Notes under the pieces: model-generated | Told to the model about the DNA's origin: nothing | The model's database searches: none | What the model saw: the letters and a program-made list of their open reading frames with translations, nothing else | Shown: positions 7,068-16,044 of the stretch, piece by piece | How the letters are laid out: every line of letters begins with the position of its first letter | Numbering within the stretch: the first letter of the stretch is position 1 | Position numbers and translations under genes: made by a program | Assembly (NCBI GenBank): GCA_017301995.1 | Contig: JAFLEH010000010.1 | Location: 62,001 to 126,000, forward strand | Direction of reading: 5' to 3' | Origin: Verrucomicrobiota bacterium | Lineage (GTDB): Bacteria; Verrucomicrobiota; Verrucomicrobiia; Verrucomicrobiales; Akkermansiaceae | DNA: 64,000 nucleotides

Positions 7068-9374
7068 TCAAAGCTCTCTTACCGTTAGGGTCAGCGTGAT
7101 CTTGGTTCCGGTGCGGCGGTCGGTGGCGGTTAGAACGTGGACCCCGGGTGTCAGCCGCACCACCGGTTCGGCTCCGCCGGGTTCGATCCGCAGGGTGGGC
7201 GATGACCAATCCGCCACGCCCGGCAGGTTGGTGACGGGCCGCAGGCGATCGGAGCCGGATGGAATCTCCGGGTCCAACAGAAACACCGCGCCATCGGCGG
7301 GCGTGATCACCCGGAGCGGTTCCAGCAGCCCTGCGCCGCCGTCCATTTCCAATTCGCCGCGGCGCAGGTTGTGGCGGCTTGCGAACCACTCCGCATACAA
7401 CGGCGGCAGCAGCGCGCGGGTTCCGTCCGCCGTGTAGTCGGATCGGGTGGCGGGCGGCGGAACCCGGTCGGAGGGAGCCACCTCGTTGCGCGCGTGAGGC
7501 CCCGCGGCCGTGGCATCCGCGAGGCGTTTGCCGTTCCTGACATCGATGGCGAACTCCGTCATGCCCTCCGGTCTATCAAAATCGCGCGGCGGCCGCGTTT
7601 TCCGGCACTCGACCATTACCCGGTGGAAAATCGGTCCGGCGCCCGCGACGCCGGACACGCCCTTCATCGGTTGGTTTTCGAAATTTCCCGCCCACACGCC
7701 GACGGTGAAATCCGGCGTGTAGCCGACGCACCAGTTGTCGCGGAAGTCGGTGGACGTGCCGGTCTTCGCCGCGCAGGGAAACGGCAACTCCAACGGGCTT
7801 CCCGCGCCGAACGAGGGCACGCGGGCCGGAGCGTCAGCGAGGATGTCGGTGATGAGCCAGACGTTTTCGGGCTTGGCGAACCGCTTCGGTTCCGATGGGG
7901 CGGTTTCGCTAACAAACAGGCGCGGCGGCAACCACAAGCCGCCCCGCGCGAGCGCGGCATACGCGTTGGTCAGATCGAGCAGGCGGACCGGCGCGTTGCC
8001 GAGGGTCAGCCCCAGCCCGCACACCTGCGGGTCCACGGATCCGTCCAGCACGCCGAGATTTTCCAACATGCGGACGAGCGGTTCCGGTCCGCCCAGATCG
8101 TTGAGCTGCCGCAGCGCGGGCACGTTGAGCGAGCAGGCCAGCGCGGTGCGCATCGTCACCGGCCCGCGATAGGCGCGGTCGTAGTTTTCCGGCAGATTCA
8201 GCCCCTGCGGCGTGCGGAACGGGCTCGGGACATCCGCCAGAATCGTAGCCGGGATCGCGCCGCCGCGCTCCATCGCCAGCAGATAGGTGAACGGCTTCAG
8301 CGCCGAACCCGGCGACCTCGGAGTCAGAGCGCCGTTGATCTGGCCGCCGCGTTCGTCGTTCCAGTCCGCCGAGGAAACCAAGGCGAGGATTTCACCGGTC
8401 GGGTTGTCGATGACCACGACCGCCGCGTGGCGCAGATTGGACCCGCGCAGTTTCGCGGTTTCCTCGCTGACAATCGCGGCCACCGTCCGCTGCATGGCGA
8501 GATCGACCGTCGTTCTAACCGAAGCGCCGCGTGTTTCCGGATCCGGGCCGCCGGAGAGCCACGGCACCGGGTTGGTCTCGCGGATCGGACGCAGGTTGAG
8601 CGGTTCGGCCAACGCCGCGGCGATCCTCGATCGATCGGCGCTGCCGGTTAGAGCGAGGCGTTTCAGCACCACCTCGCGGCGCGCGAGCGCGGCCGATGGG
8701 TTGGCTAGCGGATTGAGCCTGCCCGGTGCCTGCGGCAGCCCGGCCAGCAGCGCGCACTCGGCCAACGAAAGATCGGATAGCGGTTTCTGGAAATACCACC
8801 GCGCGGCCTCCCGCGGACCTAACCGCCGGCCGCCGTAGGTCAGCCGATTCAGATAGGCTTCGAGAATGCGCTCCTTGGTCCACTCCATTTCCAATCGCCG
8901 CGCGGCAAGCGCCTCCCACACCTTGGTCCTCCAGTCTCGCGGCTGCGGCGGTGAGGAAATCTTGATCAGTTGCTGCGTGATCGTGGACGCGCCCGAACCG
9001 ACGCGTCCGCTCGCCACGGCGTCGCCCAAAGCCCGACCCGTGGCTAACAAATCCACCCCGCCGTGGCGGAAAAACCGCTTGTCCTCCGCCGCCAGCGTGC
9101 AGGCGATCAGGTCCGCGGGCACTTCGGTTAGCCGCACCGGCGACGAACGGGTGAAATCCGGCAACGCCAGGTGGCGGATCACCCCGCCATTCCGGTCCAG
9201 CAGCACCGGCGATTCGACCTCCGGTTCACCCAATCCCGCGGGCAGGTTTACCATCCAAGGTGCCCCGAACCACAACGCCAGCCACCCGGTCAAACCTATC
9301 AGAATCAGGATGGCCACACGGCGGCGGGTCAGTCGGCATCGCCGCATCCACGAGTTATCGGATCCGGGTTTCAC
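7068..9374 (-). CDS. pbpC: Penicillin-binding protein 1C (bifunctional peptidoglycan synthase)
   Basis: The 768-residue protein has an N-terminal membrane anchor (about 19-42), a GT51 glycosyltransferase domain with the catalytic EDKRFFRHGG (97-106) and GSGASTITQQL, and a transpeptidase domain with S357-A-L-K360, S415-L-N417 and K537-T-G. The C-terminal 90 residues match the PBP1C-specific beta domain. It should polymerise and cross-link peptidoglycan in the periplasm. The alpha-2-macroglobulin gene that often accompanies pbpC is absent. Its start overlaps the stop of the cvfB-like gene by 4 bp (9371-9374), so the two are probably translationally coupled. Confidence 0.93.
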   Translation of the reverse strand: MKPGSDNSWMRRCRLTRRRVAILILIGLTGWLALWFGAPWMVNLPAGLGEPEVESPVLLDRNGGVIRHLALPDFTRSSPVRLTEVPADLIACTLAAEDKRFFRHGGVDLLATGRALGDAVASGRVGSGASTITQQLIKISSPPQPRDWRTKVWEALAARRLEMEWTKERILEAYLNRLTYGGRRLGPREAARWYFQKPLSDLSLAECALLAGLPQAPGRLNPLANPSAALARREVVLKRLALTGSADRSRIAAALAEPLNLRPIRETNPVPWLSGGPDPETRGASVRTTVDLAMQRTVAAIVSEETAKLRGSNLRHAAVVVIDNPTGEILALVSSADWNDERGGQINGALTPRSPGSALKPFTYLLAMERGGAIPATILADVPSPFRTPQGLNLPENYDRAYRGPVTMRTALACSLNVPALRQLNDLGGPEPLVRMLENLGVLDGSVDPQVCGLGLTLGNAPVRLLDLTNAYAALARGGLWLPPRLFVSETAPSEPKRFAKPENVWLITDILADAPARVPSFGAGSPLELPFPCAAKTGTSTDFRDNWCVGYTPDFTVGVWAGNFENQPMKGVSGVAGAGPIFHRVMVECRKTRPPRDFDRPEGMTEFAIDVRNGKRLADATAAGPHARNEVAPSDRVPPPATRSDYTADGTRALLPPLYAEWFASRHNLRRGELEMDGGAGLLEPLRVITPADGAVFLLDPEIPSGSDRLRPVTNLPGVADWSSPTLRIEPGGAEPVVRLTPGVHVLTATDRRTGTKITLTLTVREL

Positions 9375-10201
9375 ACCATTCTCATTCCGCCGTCTTCGAT
9401 CATGATCCGGCGTTTTCTGAAAAGCGCGCCCGTCGCTTGTTTGAACGTGCGCTTGCTGACACCGAGTTCATCGTGGATCTCCGCGGCCGGCGAGTGGTCG
9501 CCGAGCGCCCAATAGCCGCCGCGGGCCTTGATTTCCATCAGAATTCTCTCCTCCAGGTCGTCCACCTTCGCGCGTCCGGGCGGGTGGAGGGTTAGATCGA
9601 TCTTGCCGTCCTCGCGGATCCCGGCGATGTAGCCGGTCATCCGTTCGCCCGGATGCAAGGGCTGGAAAACCTCGTTGGAAAACAGCATGCCGGTGTGTGT
9701 CCCGCTGATGATCGCCCGGTAGCCCATCGGAGTCCGGCCATCGATCAGCAGCGTCACCTCGTCGCCCATCCGCCACGGCGGCGGGGTCTGGTCCAGAAAT
9801 TTTCCATACCGGGACGTCGCGATCATCCGTCCGCTGCCTTCGTCCACTCTAACCATCACGAGATACTGCCTGCCGCGCTCCATCCGTGTCCGCTGCTCGC
9901 GGAACGGCACTAACAAGTCCTTGTCCAGACCCCAGTCCAGAAACGCACCCACCGCATTGGTTTCCACCACCCGCAGTTTCCCGAACTCGCCGGGCATCAC
10001 CGTTGGCGTCTTGGTGGTCGCCACCAGACGGTCCTCGGAGTCGGTGTAAATGAACACCTCCACAAGCTCTCCCTCGGCACAGTCCACCGGCACCTCCTTG
10101 CGCGGGAGCAGCACCTCGCCCAAGTCGCCGCCATCCAAGTACACCCCGAACCGGGTGCCCCGCACCACCTTCAATGCCGTCCGTTCGCCAATCTTCGCCA
10201 T
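9371..10201 (-). CDS. cvfB: CvfB-like S1-domain RNA-binding protein
   Basis: The 276-residue protein carries tandem S1-like beta-barrel domains: about residues 8-60 (GTRFGVYLDGGDLGEVLLPRKEVP), 70-130 (TNAVGAFLDWGLDKDLLVPFREQ) and 145-210 (GYRAIISGTHTGMLF). A winged-helix C-terminus follows (HDELGVSKRTFKQATGALFRKRRI). This order is typical of the CvfB/YitL family. It should bind RNA in the cytoplasm; in Staphylococcus the homologue affects virulence regulation, but the general role is unclear. First gene of a two-gene operon with pbpC. Confidence 0.85.
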   Translation of the reverse strand: MAKIGERTALKVVRGTRFGVYLDGGDLGEVLLPRKEVPVDCAEGELVEVFIYTDSEDRLVATTKTPTVMPGEFGKLRVVETNAVGAFLDWGLDKDLLVPFREQRTRMERGRQYLVMVRVDEGSGRMIATSRYGKFLDQTPPPWRMGDEVTLLIDGRTPMGYRAIISGTHTGMLFSNEVFQPLHPGERMTGYIAGIREDGKIDLTLHPPGRAKVDDLEERILMEIKARGGYWALGDHSPAAEIHDELGVSKRTFKQATGALFRKRRIMIEDGGMRMV

Positions 10202-10401
10202 GACCGGAGCATTTCACATCCGGCTTCCGACGTCCACTCATATTCACAAGCTGCTGATTTTCAGTCGATTGTATTTTCCATGAAAATATTTTCAGAAATC
10301 CGCTTGACGTCAGGGGACCGGGCGTGATGGGCTTCCTTCGGTGTTGCTACTGCGTCTCAACACCAATAAATGATACTCTCCCATCATCAACATCGGATCC
10401 C
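10202..10401 (+). promoter_or_regulatory. Divergent intergenic region with a 14-bp palindrome before the TonB receptor
   Basis: This AT-rich 200-bp gap lies between cvfB (minus) and the TonB-dependent receptor (plus). TGAAAATATTTTCA at 10281-10294 is a perfect palindrome suited to a dimeric repressor, preceded by a related TATTTTCCATG. A -35-like TTGACG is at 10304. Receptors of this class are usually repressed by Fur or a metal/nutrient sensor, but the palindrome is not a standard Fur box, so the regulator is unknown. Confidence 0.4.
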
Positions 10402-12627
10402 ATGAAACCACGCCACCGGTTCTTCCAGTTCAGTGTCCTTCTCGTCTCCGCCACCGCTCTGACCGGGCTGTGTCTGGCGCAGGATGCCATGCAGACCCTC
10501 GCGCCGCTGACCGTGTTGGGCGAGCGGGAGGACGTTTTCAAGCAGGTGGGGTCTGCTGCCTACATTGCGGGTGAGGAGATCCGATCGGCGAATTCCACCA
10601 ACGTGAATTCGGTGCTGGCCAAGGTGCCGGGAGTCTATGTGCGCGAAGAGGACGGCAGCGGAAATTTCGTGAACCTTTCGATCCGCGGTGCCGATGGCAC
10701 GCGTAGCGAGAAGGTGACCGTGATGGAGGACGGCATCCTCGCCTCGCCCGCGCCCTACGCGGGCCCGGCCGCCTACTACACCCCGCACATCGCCCGCATG
10801 TCGGGGATCGAGGTGCTCAAGGGATCGTCGCAGGTCCGGTTCGGCCCGCAAACCACGGGTGGGGTGGTCAATTATCTATCCACACCGATTCCGGACGAGG
10901 AGACCTATTATGCCAAGCTCACCTACGGCAGTTTCGACACCTTTTTCGCGCATGCCTATTACGGCGACACGGTCGCCACCGAGCAGGGCCGATTCGGCAT
11001 TCTGCTGGAACTCCACGGAAACATCAGCGAGGGGTTCCGCGACATCGATTTTTCCAACAAATCCACCGGTTTCGATCTGATTGAGCCGATGCTCAAGCTT
11101 TCGTTCGAACCCAACACCGCGCTCAAGCAGCGGTTTGAGATGAAGCTTGGCTACACCAGCTTCGACGCCGACGAAACGTACACCGGCCTAACTGAATCCG
11201 ACCTCGACGGCGCCCCGGACCGGCGCTACGCGGCCACGCTCAACGACAACCTCGACTCCGAACAATACCGCGGCTATCTGAAATGGATCGCCGAGCCGTC
11301 CGACGCGCTGCGTTTCGAAAGCGCCCTCTATTACACCTACACCACGCGCAATTGGTATAAGCTCGACAAAATCACCCACGGCGGGACCACCCGCAACCTG
11401 CACAACATCCTCGCCTCCAACAATCCCTATCCGAACCACCTCGGCGTGCTCAAGGGCACCGTGGCCGGCGGCACCGAAGTCAAGGCCAACAACCGCAGCT
11501 ACTCGGCCTACGGCTGGCAAAACCAGGCGAACATCCGGTTCGGAACCGGCCCGCTTGACCATGATCTCGCCGCAGGGCTGAGATTCCACTACGACTATCA
11601 GGAACGCGCCCACTGGATGGACCGTTACAATGCCAACGGCGCGGGCGGTTTCAGCTACGCCTTGACCACACTCGCCGGCCAGGACAACCGTACCGAGGAG
11701 ATATTCGCCACCGCGATCTATCTGGAAGACGAAATCAAGGCCGGGAAACTCACCCTCCGCCCAGGTATCCGCTACGAGTGGCTGGAACTGGACGACCGAA
11801 ACACCAACAACTCCACCGCCGTCACTACCCGCCGCAGCGGAGATGAAAACCTCTTCACCGCCGGGATGGGAGCGAACTACGAACTCGATGAAGCCTCCAC
11901 GCTTTACGGCGGTATCTATCAGGGCATCAGTTCGCCTGGCGCGGCCAACTATCTGGACGGTGTGGAGCCCGAAACCTCCACCGGCTACGAGCTCGGCCTG
12001 CGCCACCGCAAGGACGCGCTGAGTCTGGAGTTCACGGCATTCTACACCGACTTCAGCGAGCTGGTTTCCACCGACACCGGATTGGGCGGCGACCCGACCT
12101 TCAACGCCGGCGAAGCGGACGTCTGGGGCTTTGAAACCATCCTCCAATATGACGCGGGACGCGCGGCGAACCTCTCCTGCGGCATTCCCCTCTATTTCTC
12201 CGCCACTTGGACCAGTGCGGAGTTTTTCGGCACCACCGCGGCCCTTGCCGGGGGAGGGGACGGGATCTATTCCGGCGGTCGCGACGGCAACGAAATCCCC
12301 TATGTTCCCGAATGGAAAATCGCGGCAGGTGTCGGGTATGTCGCCGACAAATGGGGTGCCACTCTCGATGCCAACTACCTTTCCTCCACCTGGGGCACCG
12401 GATACAACGGCGACGCGCGCCCGGGGGCTCAAACGGCGCGGGACGGAAAGATCGATTCGCTCCTTGTCTTCAATCTCAACGCCCACTATCAAATGACGGA
12501 AAACATCCGCCTGCTGGCCGGGGTTCACAATCTCTTTGACGACCGCGGTATTGTCAGCCGGGTGCCGGAAGGTCCCCGCTCCAACGCCCCGCGCTCGTTG
12601 TTCGTCGGATGTGAGGCGAAGTTCTGA
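10402..12627 (+). CDS. TonB-dependent outer-membrane receptor
   Basis: A 741-residue protein starting at the ATG at 10402, which begins a signal peptide (to about LCLAQDA). A TonB-box-like TLAPLTVLGERED follows, then a plug domain (about 45-165: NSVLAKVPGVYVREEDGSG, LSIRGADGTRSEKVTVMEDG, GIEVLKGSSQVRFGPQTTGGVVNY). The rest is a 22-strand type barrel ending in the aromatic-terminated FVGCEAKF. The plug resembles the ferric-citrate (FecA) group more than vitamin B12 receptors, so iron-siderophore import is likely. The energy-coupling genes tonB-exbB-exbD follow directly, suggesting a dedicated transport unit. Confidence 0.9.
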   Translation: MKPRHRFFQFSVLLVSATALTGLCLAQDAMQTLAPLTVLGEREDVFKQVGSAAYIAGEEIRSANSTNVNSVLAKVPGVYVREEDGSGNFVNLSIRGADGTRSEKVTVMEDGILASPAPYAGPAAYYTPHIARMSGIEVLKGSSQVRFGPQTTGGVVNYLSTPIPDEETYYAKLTYGSFDTFFAHAYYGDTVATEQGRFGILLELHGNISEGFRDIDFSNKSTGFDLIEPMLKLSFEPNTALKQRFEMKLGYTSFDADETYTGLTESDLDGAPDRRYAATLNDNLDSEQYRGYLKWIAEPSDALRFESALYYTYTTRNWYKLDKITHGGTTRNLHNILASNNPYPNHLGVLKGTVAGGTEVKANNRSYSAYGWQNQANIRFGTGPLDHDLAAGLRFHYDYQERAHWMDRYNANGAGGFSYALTTLAGQDNRTEEIFATAIYLEDEIKAGKLTLRPGIRYEWLELDDRNTNNSTAVTTRRSGDENLFTAGMGANYELDEASTLYGGIYQGISSPGAANYLDGVEPETSTGYELGLRHRKDALSLEFTAFYTDFSELVSTDTGLGGDPTFNAGEADVWGFETILQYDAGRAANLSCGIPLYFSATWTSAEFFGTTAALAGGGDGIYSGGRDGNEIPYVPEWKIAAGVGYVADKWGATLDANYLSSTWGTGYNGDARPGAQTARDGKIDSLLVFNLNAHYQMTENIRLLAGVHNLFDDRGIVSRVPEGPRSNAPRSLFVGCEAKF

Positions 12628-12699
12628 TCCAAGATCGCGACCGGCCTGCCCGTTCCGGGATTGTCAACCGACACCGCACATGTTAAGCTCCCATCACGC

Positions 12700-13410
12700 A
12701 TGAATCCCCTGTTACACGCCCTCAACACCGGCACGCTGGCCGCCTGGCTCAGCGTGGCCGCTGCGGGCGTGACAGGATTTCTCCTGCCGGACCGGGTTTA
12801 TTGCGTGTCCGAACCGGCCGAGGAAATCACCACCGTGATCTGGAAGGAACCGGAGATCATGCTGGATCCCGAGGACGAAGCCCCCGCCGAGACCGCGCCG
12901 GAGGAAATGCCCGCCACCGAACCGGAAACGCTGCCCGCTCCGCCGGAAATGCCCGAGCTGGCGAACTTGGAACCGTTACCGGAGATCCCCGACCTACCGC
13001 CGCCCCCGGAACCCGTGGCCCGAACCGCTCCTCCGGAAAACAAGCCCTCGCCTTCGGCCATCCGGGTTCCCGCCCGACCGACGCCCCCCCGCGCCGCCAC
13101 TGCGGGAGATCGCGCCTCCACACCGGCCGCTGGCTCCCCTGGAACCGGCGCATCCTCCGCCTCCCGCCTCGCGGCAGGCCGCATGCCCGCCCCCGCCTAT
13201 CCATCCGAATCCCGACGCAAGGGCCAAACCGGAACCGTCGTCGTGGAATTCACCATCGATACCACCGGCCGGGTGATTTCCGCCTTCGCCAAATCCCCGT
13301 CGCCCTGGCCGCTGCTCAATGAAGAGGCCGTCCGCACCGTGCGCCGCTGGCGCTTCCCACCGGGACCCGTGATGAAACTCCAGCGTCCCATCATTTTCCA
13401 ACTCCGTTAG
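12700..13410 (+). CDS. tonB: TonB energy-transducer protein
   Basis: The 236-residue product starts at the ATG at 12700. It has an N-terminal membrane segment (about residues 7-30), a long periplasmic proline/glutamate-rich spacer (about 40-150) and a C-terminal TonB domain (about 160-236: PAPAYPSESRRKGQTGTVVVEF, then a helix EEAVRTVRRWRF and a final strand). It spans the periplasm and passes proton-motive energy from ExbB-ExbD to the receptor encoded upstream. Intergenic distance to the receptor is 72 bp and to exbB 14 bp. Confidence 0.88.
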   Translation: MNPLLHALNTGTLAAWLSVAAAGVTGFLLPDRVYCVSEPAEEITTVIWKEPEIMLDPEDEAPAETAPEEMPATEPETLPAPPEMPELANLEPLPEIPDLPPPPEPVARTAPPENKPSPSAIRVPARPTPPRAATAGDRASTPAAGSPGTGASSASRLAAGRMPAPAYPSESRRKGQTGTVVVEFTIDTTGRVISAFAKSPSPWPLLNEEAVRTVRRWRFPPGPVMKLQRPIIFQLR

Positions 13411-13424
13411 AACCTAACATAACC

Positions 13425-14084
13425 GTGCTCGCAAACATCGTCGTAAATACCTTCCTCCAGGGCGGCTGGGTCATGTGGCCCATCCTCGCCAGTTTCTTCC
13501 TCGCCATCTGCGTGGTCCTGGACCGCGCCATCTGGTGGCTGCGTTTCCGCGCCTCCCTCCGTAACCAGCAGCAGGAAAAGGCCCGCGACGCCATCGGCAC
13601 CGGGGACTTCGCCACCGCGTGGCAGCTCAGCCGCAGCGGATCGGAACCGTTTCTCCAAAACCTCGGCGAAGGCATGACCCACGCCCACACCTCAATGCTC
13701 GCGGCGATGCAACTCCACGCCACGCACATCATCGAAAAGGCCGAGGCCCGCATGTGGATCCTCAGCACCATGATTACCCTGGCTCCGTTGTTAGGATTGT
13801 TCGGCACCGTCGTCGGCATCATGGGATCGTTCAAATTCGTCGGCGACGAACAGCTCGCGCCAGGCAAAGTCTCCGGAGGCATCGCCGAGGCGCTCATCGC
13901 CACCGCCTGCGGCATCGCCATCGCCATCCTTTGCCTGTTGCCCTATAACTTCTTCCGCAAACGCCTGTCCGTCCTCCGCGGCTCCTTCGAACGCTGGATC
14001 AACCACACCGAACTCCTCGCCCGCTCCGCCAAAGAACACGGCCACGACCTCGAAGCCTTCGCCACCAACCTCGGCAAAAAGTAA
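13425..14084 (+). CDS. exbB: ExbB/TolQ/MotA-type proton channel protein
   Basis: A 219-residue inner-membrane protein starting at GTG 13425. It has three hydrophobic segments: about 14-34 (GGWVMWPILASFFLAICVVL), 110-135 (LSTMITLAPLLGLFGTVVGIM) and 155-178. The GLFGTVVGIMGSF motif followed by GGIAEALIATACGIAIAI is the MotA/TolQ/ExbB signature lining the proton channel. Located between tonB and exbD as expected. Confidence 0.9.
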   Translation: MLANIVVNTFLQGGWVMWPILASFFLAICVVLDRAIWWLRFRASLRNQQQEKARDAIGTGDFATAWQLSRSGSEPFLQNLGEGMTHAHTSMLAAMQLHATHIIEKAEARMWILSTMITLAPLLGLFGTVVGIMGSFKFVGDEQLAPGKVSGGIAEALIATACGIAIAILCLLPYNFFRKRLSVLRGSFERWINHTELLARSAKEHGHDLEAFATNLGKK

Positions 14085-14123
14085 TCCACCCGGTCGTTTC
14101 AGCATTTCAGCATTTACCCACCC

Positions 14124-14540
14124 GTGCCCGTCAAACTAACCAACCATGCGGCCGACGACGAGGGCGACGAAGCCCGGATCGAGATCATCCCGCTGATCGA
14201 CATCATGTTCTTCCTGCTCGCCGCCTTCATGCTGGTGAGCCTGAGCATGACGTTCATGCGCCGGGTTCCGATCGAGCTACCCCAGGCATCCACCGCCGCC
14301 GCCGAGGCCAAGGCCCCGCCCTATCAGATTGCCGTCGATGCCAACGGCGTCATCACCTGGGAAGGCGCCATCGTCACCCCGACCGAGATCACCGCCCGCC
14401 TCAAGGCCGCCGGCGCGAATGCCGAAACTCGGGTGATGATTTCCGCCGACACCGCGGCCCGCCACGGCCAGGTACTTTCGGTGGTCAACGCGGCCCGCGA
14501 TGCCGGGGTCGAGAAAGTCAATTTCGAAACCAAACGGTGA
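14124..14540 (+). CDS. exbD: ExbD/TolR family protein
   Basis: The 138-residue protein starts at GTG 14124. It has a short acidic cytoplasmic N-terminus, one membrane helix (about 24-46: IIPLIDIMFFLLAAFMLVS) holding the proton-relay aspartate in PLIDIMFF, and a periplasmic domain with the usual TolR fold (YQIAVDANGVITWEG). It is the partner of ExbB. The preceding 40 bp contain a small CATTTCAG tandem repeat. Confidence 0.88.
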   Translation: MPVKLTNHAADDEGDEARIEIIPLIDIMFFLLAAFMLVSLSMTFMRRVPIELPQASTAAAEAKAPPYQIAVDANGVITWEGAIVTPTEITARLKAAGANAETRVMISADTAARHGQVLSVVNAARDAGVEKVNFETKR

Positions 14541-14562
14541 TGTCAGTTAGAAACTTTTGCCC

Positions 14563-15021
14563 ATGATTTCCCGCGTCCTGATCCTGATCAATGCCATCGG
14601 CTGTGTGGCGCTCATCGCTCTGGTCGTGCTGCTGTGGGGCAAGGAACGCTTCCTCCTGGCCACACTCGATACCGCCCGCGCCGAGTTGGCCGCGGCCAAC
14701 CACAAAGCCACCGAACAGGAGCGCCAGCGGACCGCGCTCGAAAGCGACATCGCCCTGCTCAAGGAATCCCTCGCCTCGACCCAAAAATCCGCCGAAACCG
14801 CCGCCCGCGAACTCGGCGAAAAGGCCACCCAGGTGACCGCGCTGGATACCGAACTGAAGGCCGCCCGCGAGCAAATCACCACGTGGGAAGCCGCCATCAA
14901 GGCCCGCGACGAACGCATCGCCACCCTAACCAACGAGCTGCTGGCCACCCGCAAGCGCCTTGACGAAGCCGTTGCCCGTCTCAAGACCGCCGCCAAGGCG
15001 AGGGAATCCGAAAACCGATAG
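14563..15021 (+). CDS. Membrane-anchored coiled-coil protein of the tonB operon
   Basis: The 152-residue frame from ATG 14563 has an N-terminal membrane helix (about 3-25) followed by one continuous heptad-rich coiled coil to the end, full of Ala, Glu, Lys and Thr. It lies 22 bp after exbD on the same strand, so it is probably co-transcribed. It may brace the TonB-ExbBD complex in the periplasm, but no family is recognised. The next gene is convergent and ends 5 bp away. Confidence 0.6.
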   Translation: MISRVLILINAIGCVALIALVVLLWGKERFLLATLDTARAELAAANHKATEQERQRTALESDIALLKESLASTQKSAETAARELGEKATQVTALDTELKAAREQITTWEAAIKARDERIATLTNELLATRKRLDEAVARLKTAAKARESENR

Positions 15022-15026
15022 GACGT

Positions 15027-15863
15027 TCATCCGGTTGGTGCGCCGTCCTGCACGAACCACGCCACCATTTTTCCCGTCGGCTTTTCCAGCGGATGCGCCA
15101 GGGATTTCAGGTAGCGTTCCGCATAAAACGCCAGCGCCCGCCGCACCGGCCAGCGCAGCACGTCGTCCTCGTCCGGAGAAAAATCCTCCCGCAGAATCTC
15201 CCGCACCTCTCCCGGCAGCTTCGGATTCAGCCTCATCCTAACCTCCGTCATCGCCTCCCAGTCCGCATCCACAGGCACATCCAGGCCCTTTCTCGGCTCC
15301 TCCGTTTCCAGAATCTCCAGCCGACCCAACACGAAATCCCGGTAGTCGGCATTCCGGAAACAGTAGGCCCGCACATGCCAGCGAAACCCGTCATTTCCGA
15401 AACCCGTCGGCAGCAACCGCCTTTCTCCCACGCCGCCAGAGTTCACCGAACCATACCGCACCCGCAAAACCTGGCCGTTCGCCACCGCCCGGAACACCCC
15501 GAGCCGCAACGCATCCGGCACCTTCCGCTGGGGATACTTCAGACGGAGCACCCGCCCCATCCCCTCGCCAACATCCAAAAACTCCCCCACCGCCTCCTCG
15601 AAATCCGGCTCATGCAACACCGGACGCGCCCCCGGCGACCATAGGTAGCGTTTCCGTTTCAGGTCATACCCCAGCGCGCCGGGATTCATTTCCAAGTACC
15701 GCTGCAAATCGGCCGATGCCTGAACCCCGGATATCTGAAACTCTTCCATCAGATTTCCCCGTCCCACCCGCCCGTACCAATACGCCACCCGCTCGAGGTA
15801 CACCAGCCGGTATCTCGTCCGGTAAAACGCATCATCCATCGGCAATCGAACGCTCACGGGCAA
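15027..15863 (-). CDS. WYL-domain transcriptional regulator
   Basis: The 278-residue protein (alternative ATG start at 15839) has an N-terminal winged-helix part (about 12-75: RLVYLERVAYWYGRVGRGNLMEEFQISGVQASADLQRYLE). A WYL domain follows (about 125-215: VANGQVLRVRYGSVNSGGVGERRLLPTGF, WHVRAYCFRNADYRDFVLGRL), then a C-terminal extension. WYL domains sense ligands, often nucleotides or nucleic-acid fragments, and frequently control defence genes. It is divergent from the VWA gene with an AT-rich gap, so it could regulate that gene or itself. Confidence 0.8.
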   Translation of the reverse strand: MPVSVRLPMDDAFYRTRYRLVYLERVAYWYGRVGRGNLMEEFQISGVQASADLQRYLEMNPGALGYDLKRKRYLWSPGARPVLHEPDFEEAVGEFLDVGEGMGRVLRLKYPQRKVPDALRLGVFRAVANGQVLRVRYGSVNSGGVGERRLLPTGFGNDGFRWHVRAYCFRNADYRDFVLGRLEILETEEPRKGLDVPVDADWEAMTEVRMRLNPKLPGEVREILREDFSPDEDDVLRWPVRRALAFYAERYLKSLAHPLEKPTGKMVAWFVQDGAPTG

Positions 15864-16044
15864 TAGCCTCGATCGAAACCGAACGATTTGTCAATTAAAA
15901 TTAACCAACTCTCCTTTTTGGCATCAGTTTGCATTACCGTTAAAGTTTTTTAACATGTTTCTTGACCGCGTCCGCATTTTCCGCCATTGTGCCGCCGCCG
16001 CCGGAATCTCCGGCTCCTCCACCAGTCCCACCCAACCAGCAACC
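15864..16044. promoter_or_regulatory. AT-rich divergent gap between WYL regulator and VWA gene
   Basis: About 180 bp, unusually AT-rich for this window around 15890-15960 (runs such as AATTAAAATTAACC and GTTTTTTAACATG). It should hold the promoters of both divergent genes; I cannot assign -35 and -10 boxes with confidence. Confidence 0.35.

Noticed and set aside
11188..12528. Minus-strand frame of 446 codons inside the TonB receptor
   Set aside because: Antisense shadow of a clear outer-membrane receptor; composition is typical of third-position GC artefacts.
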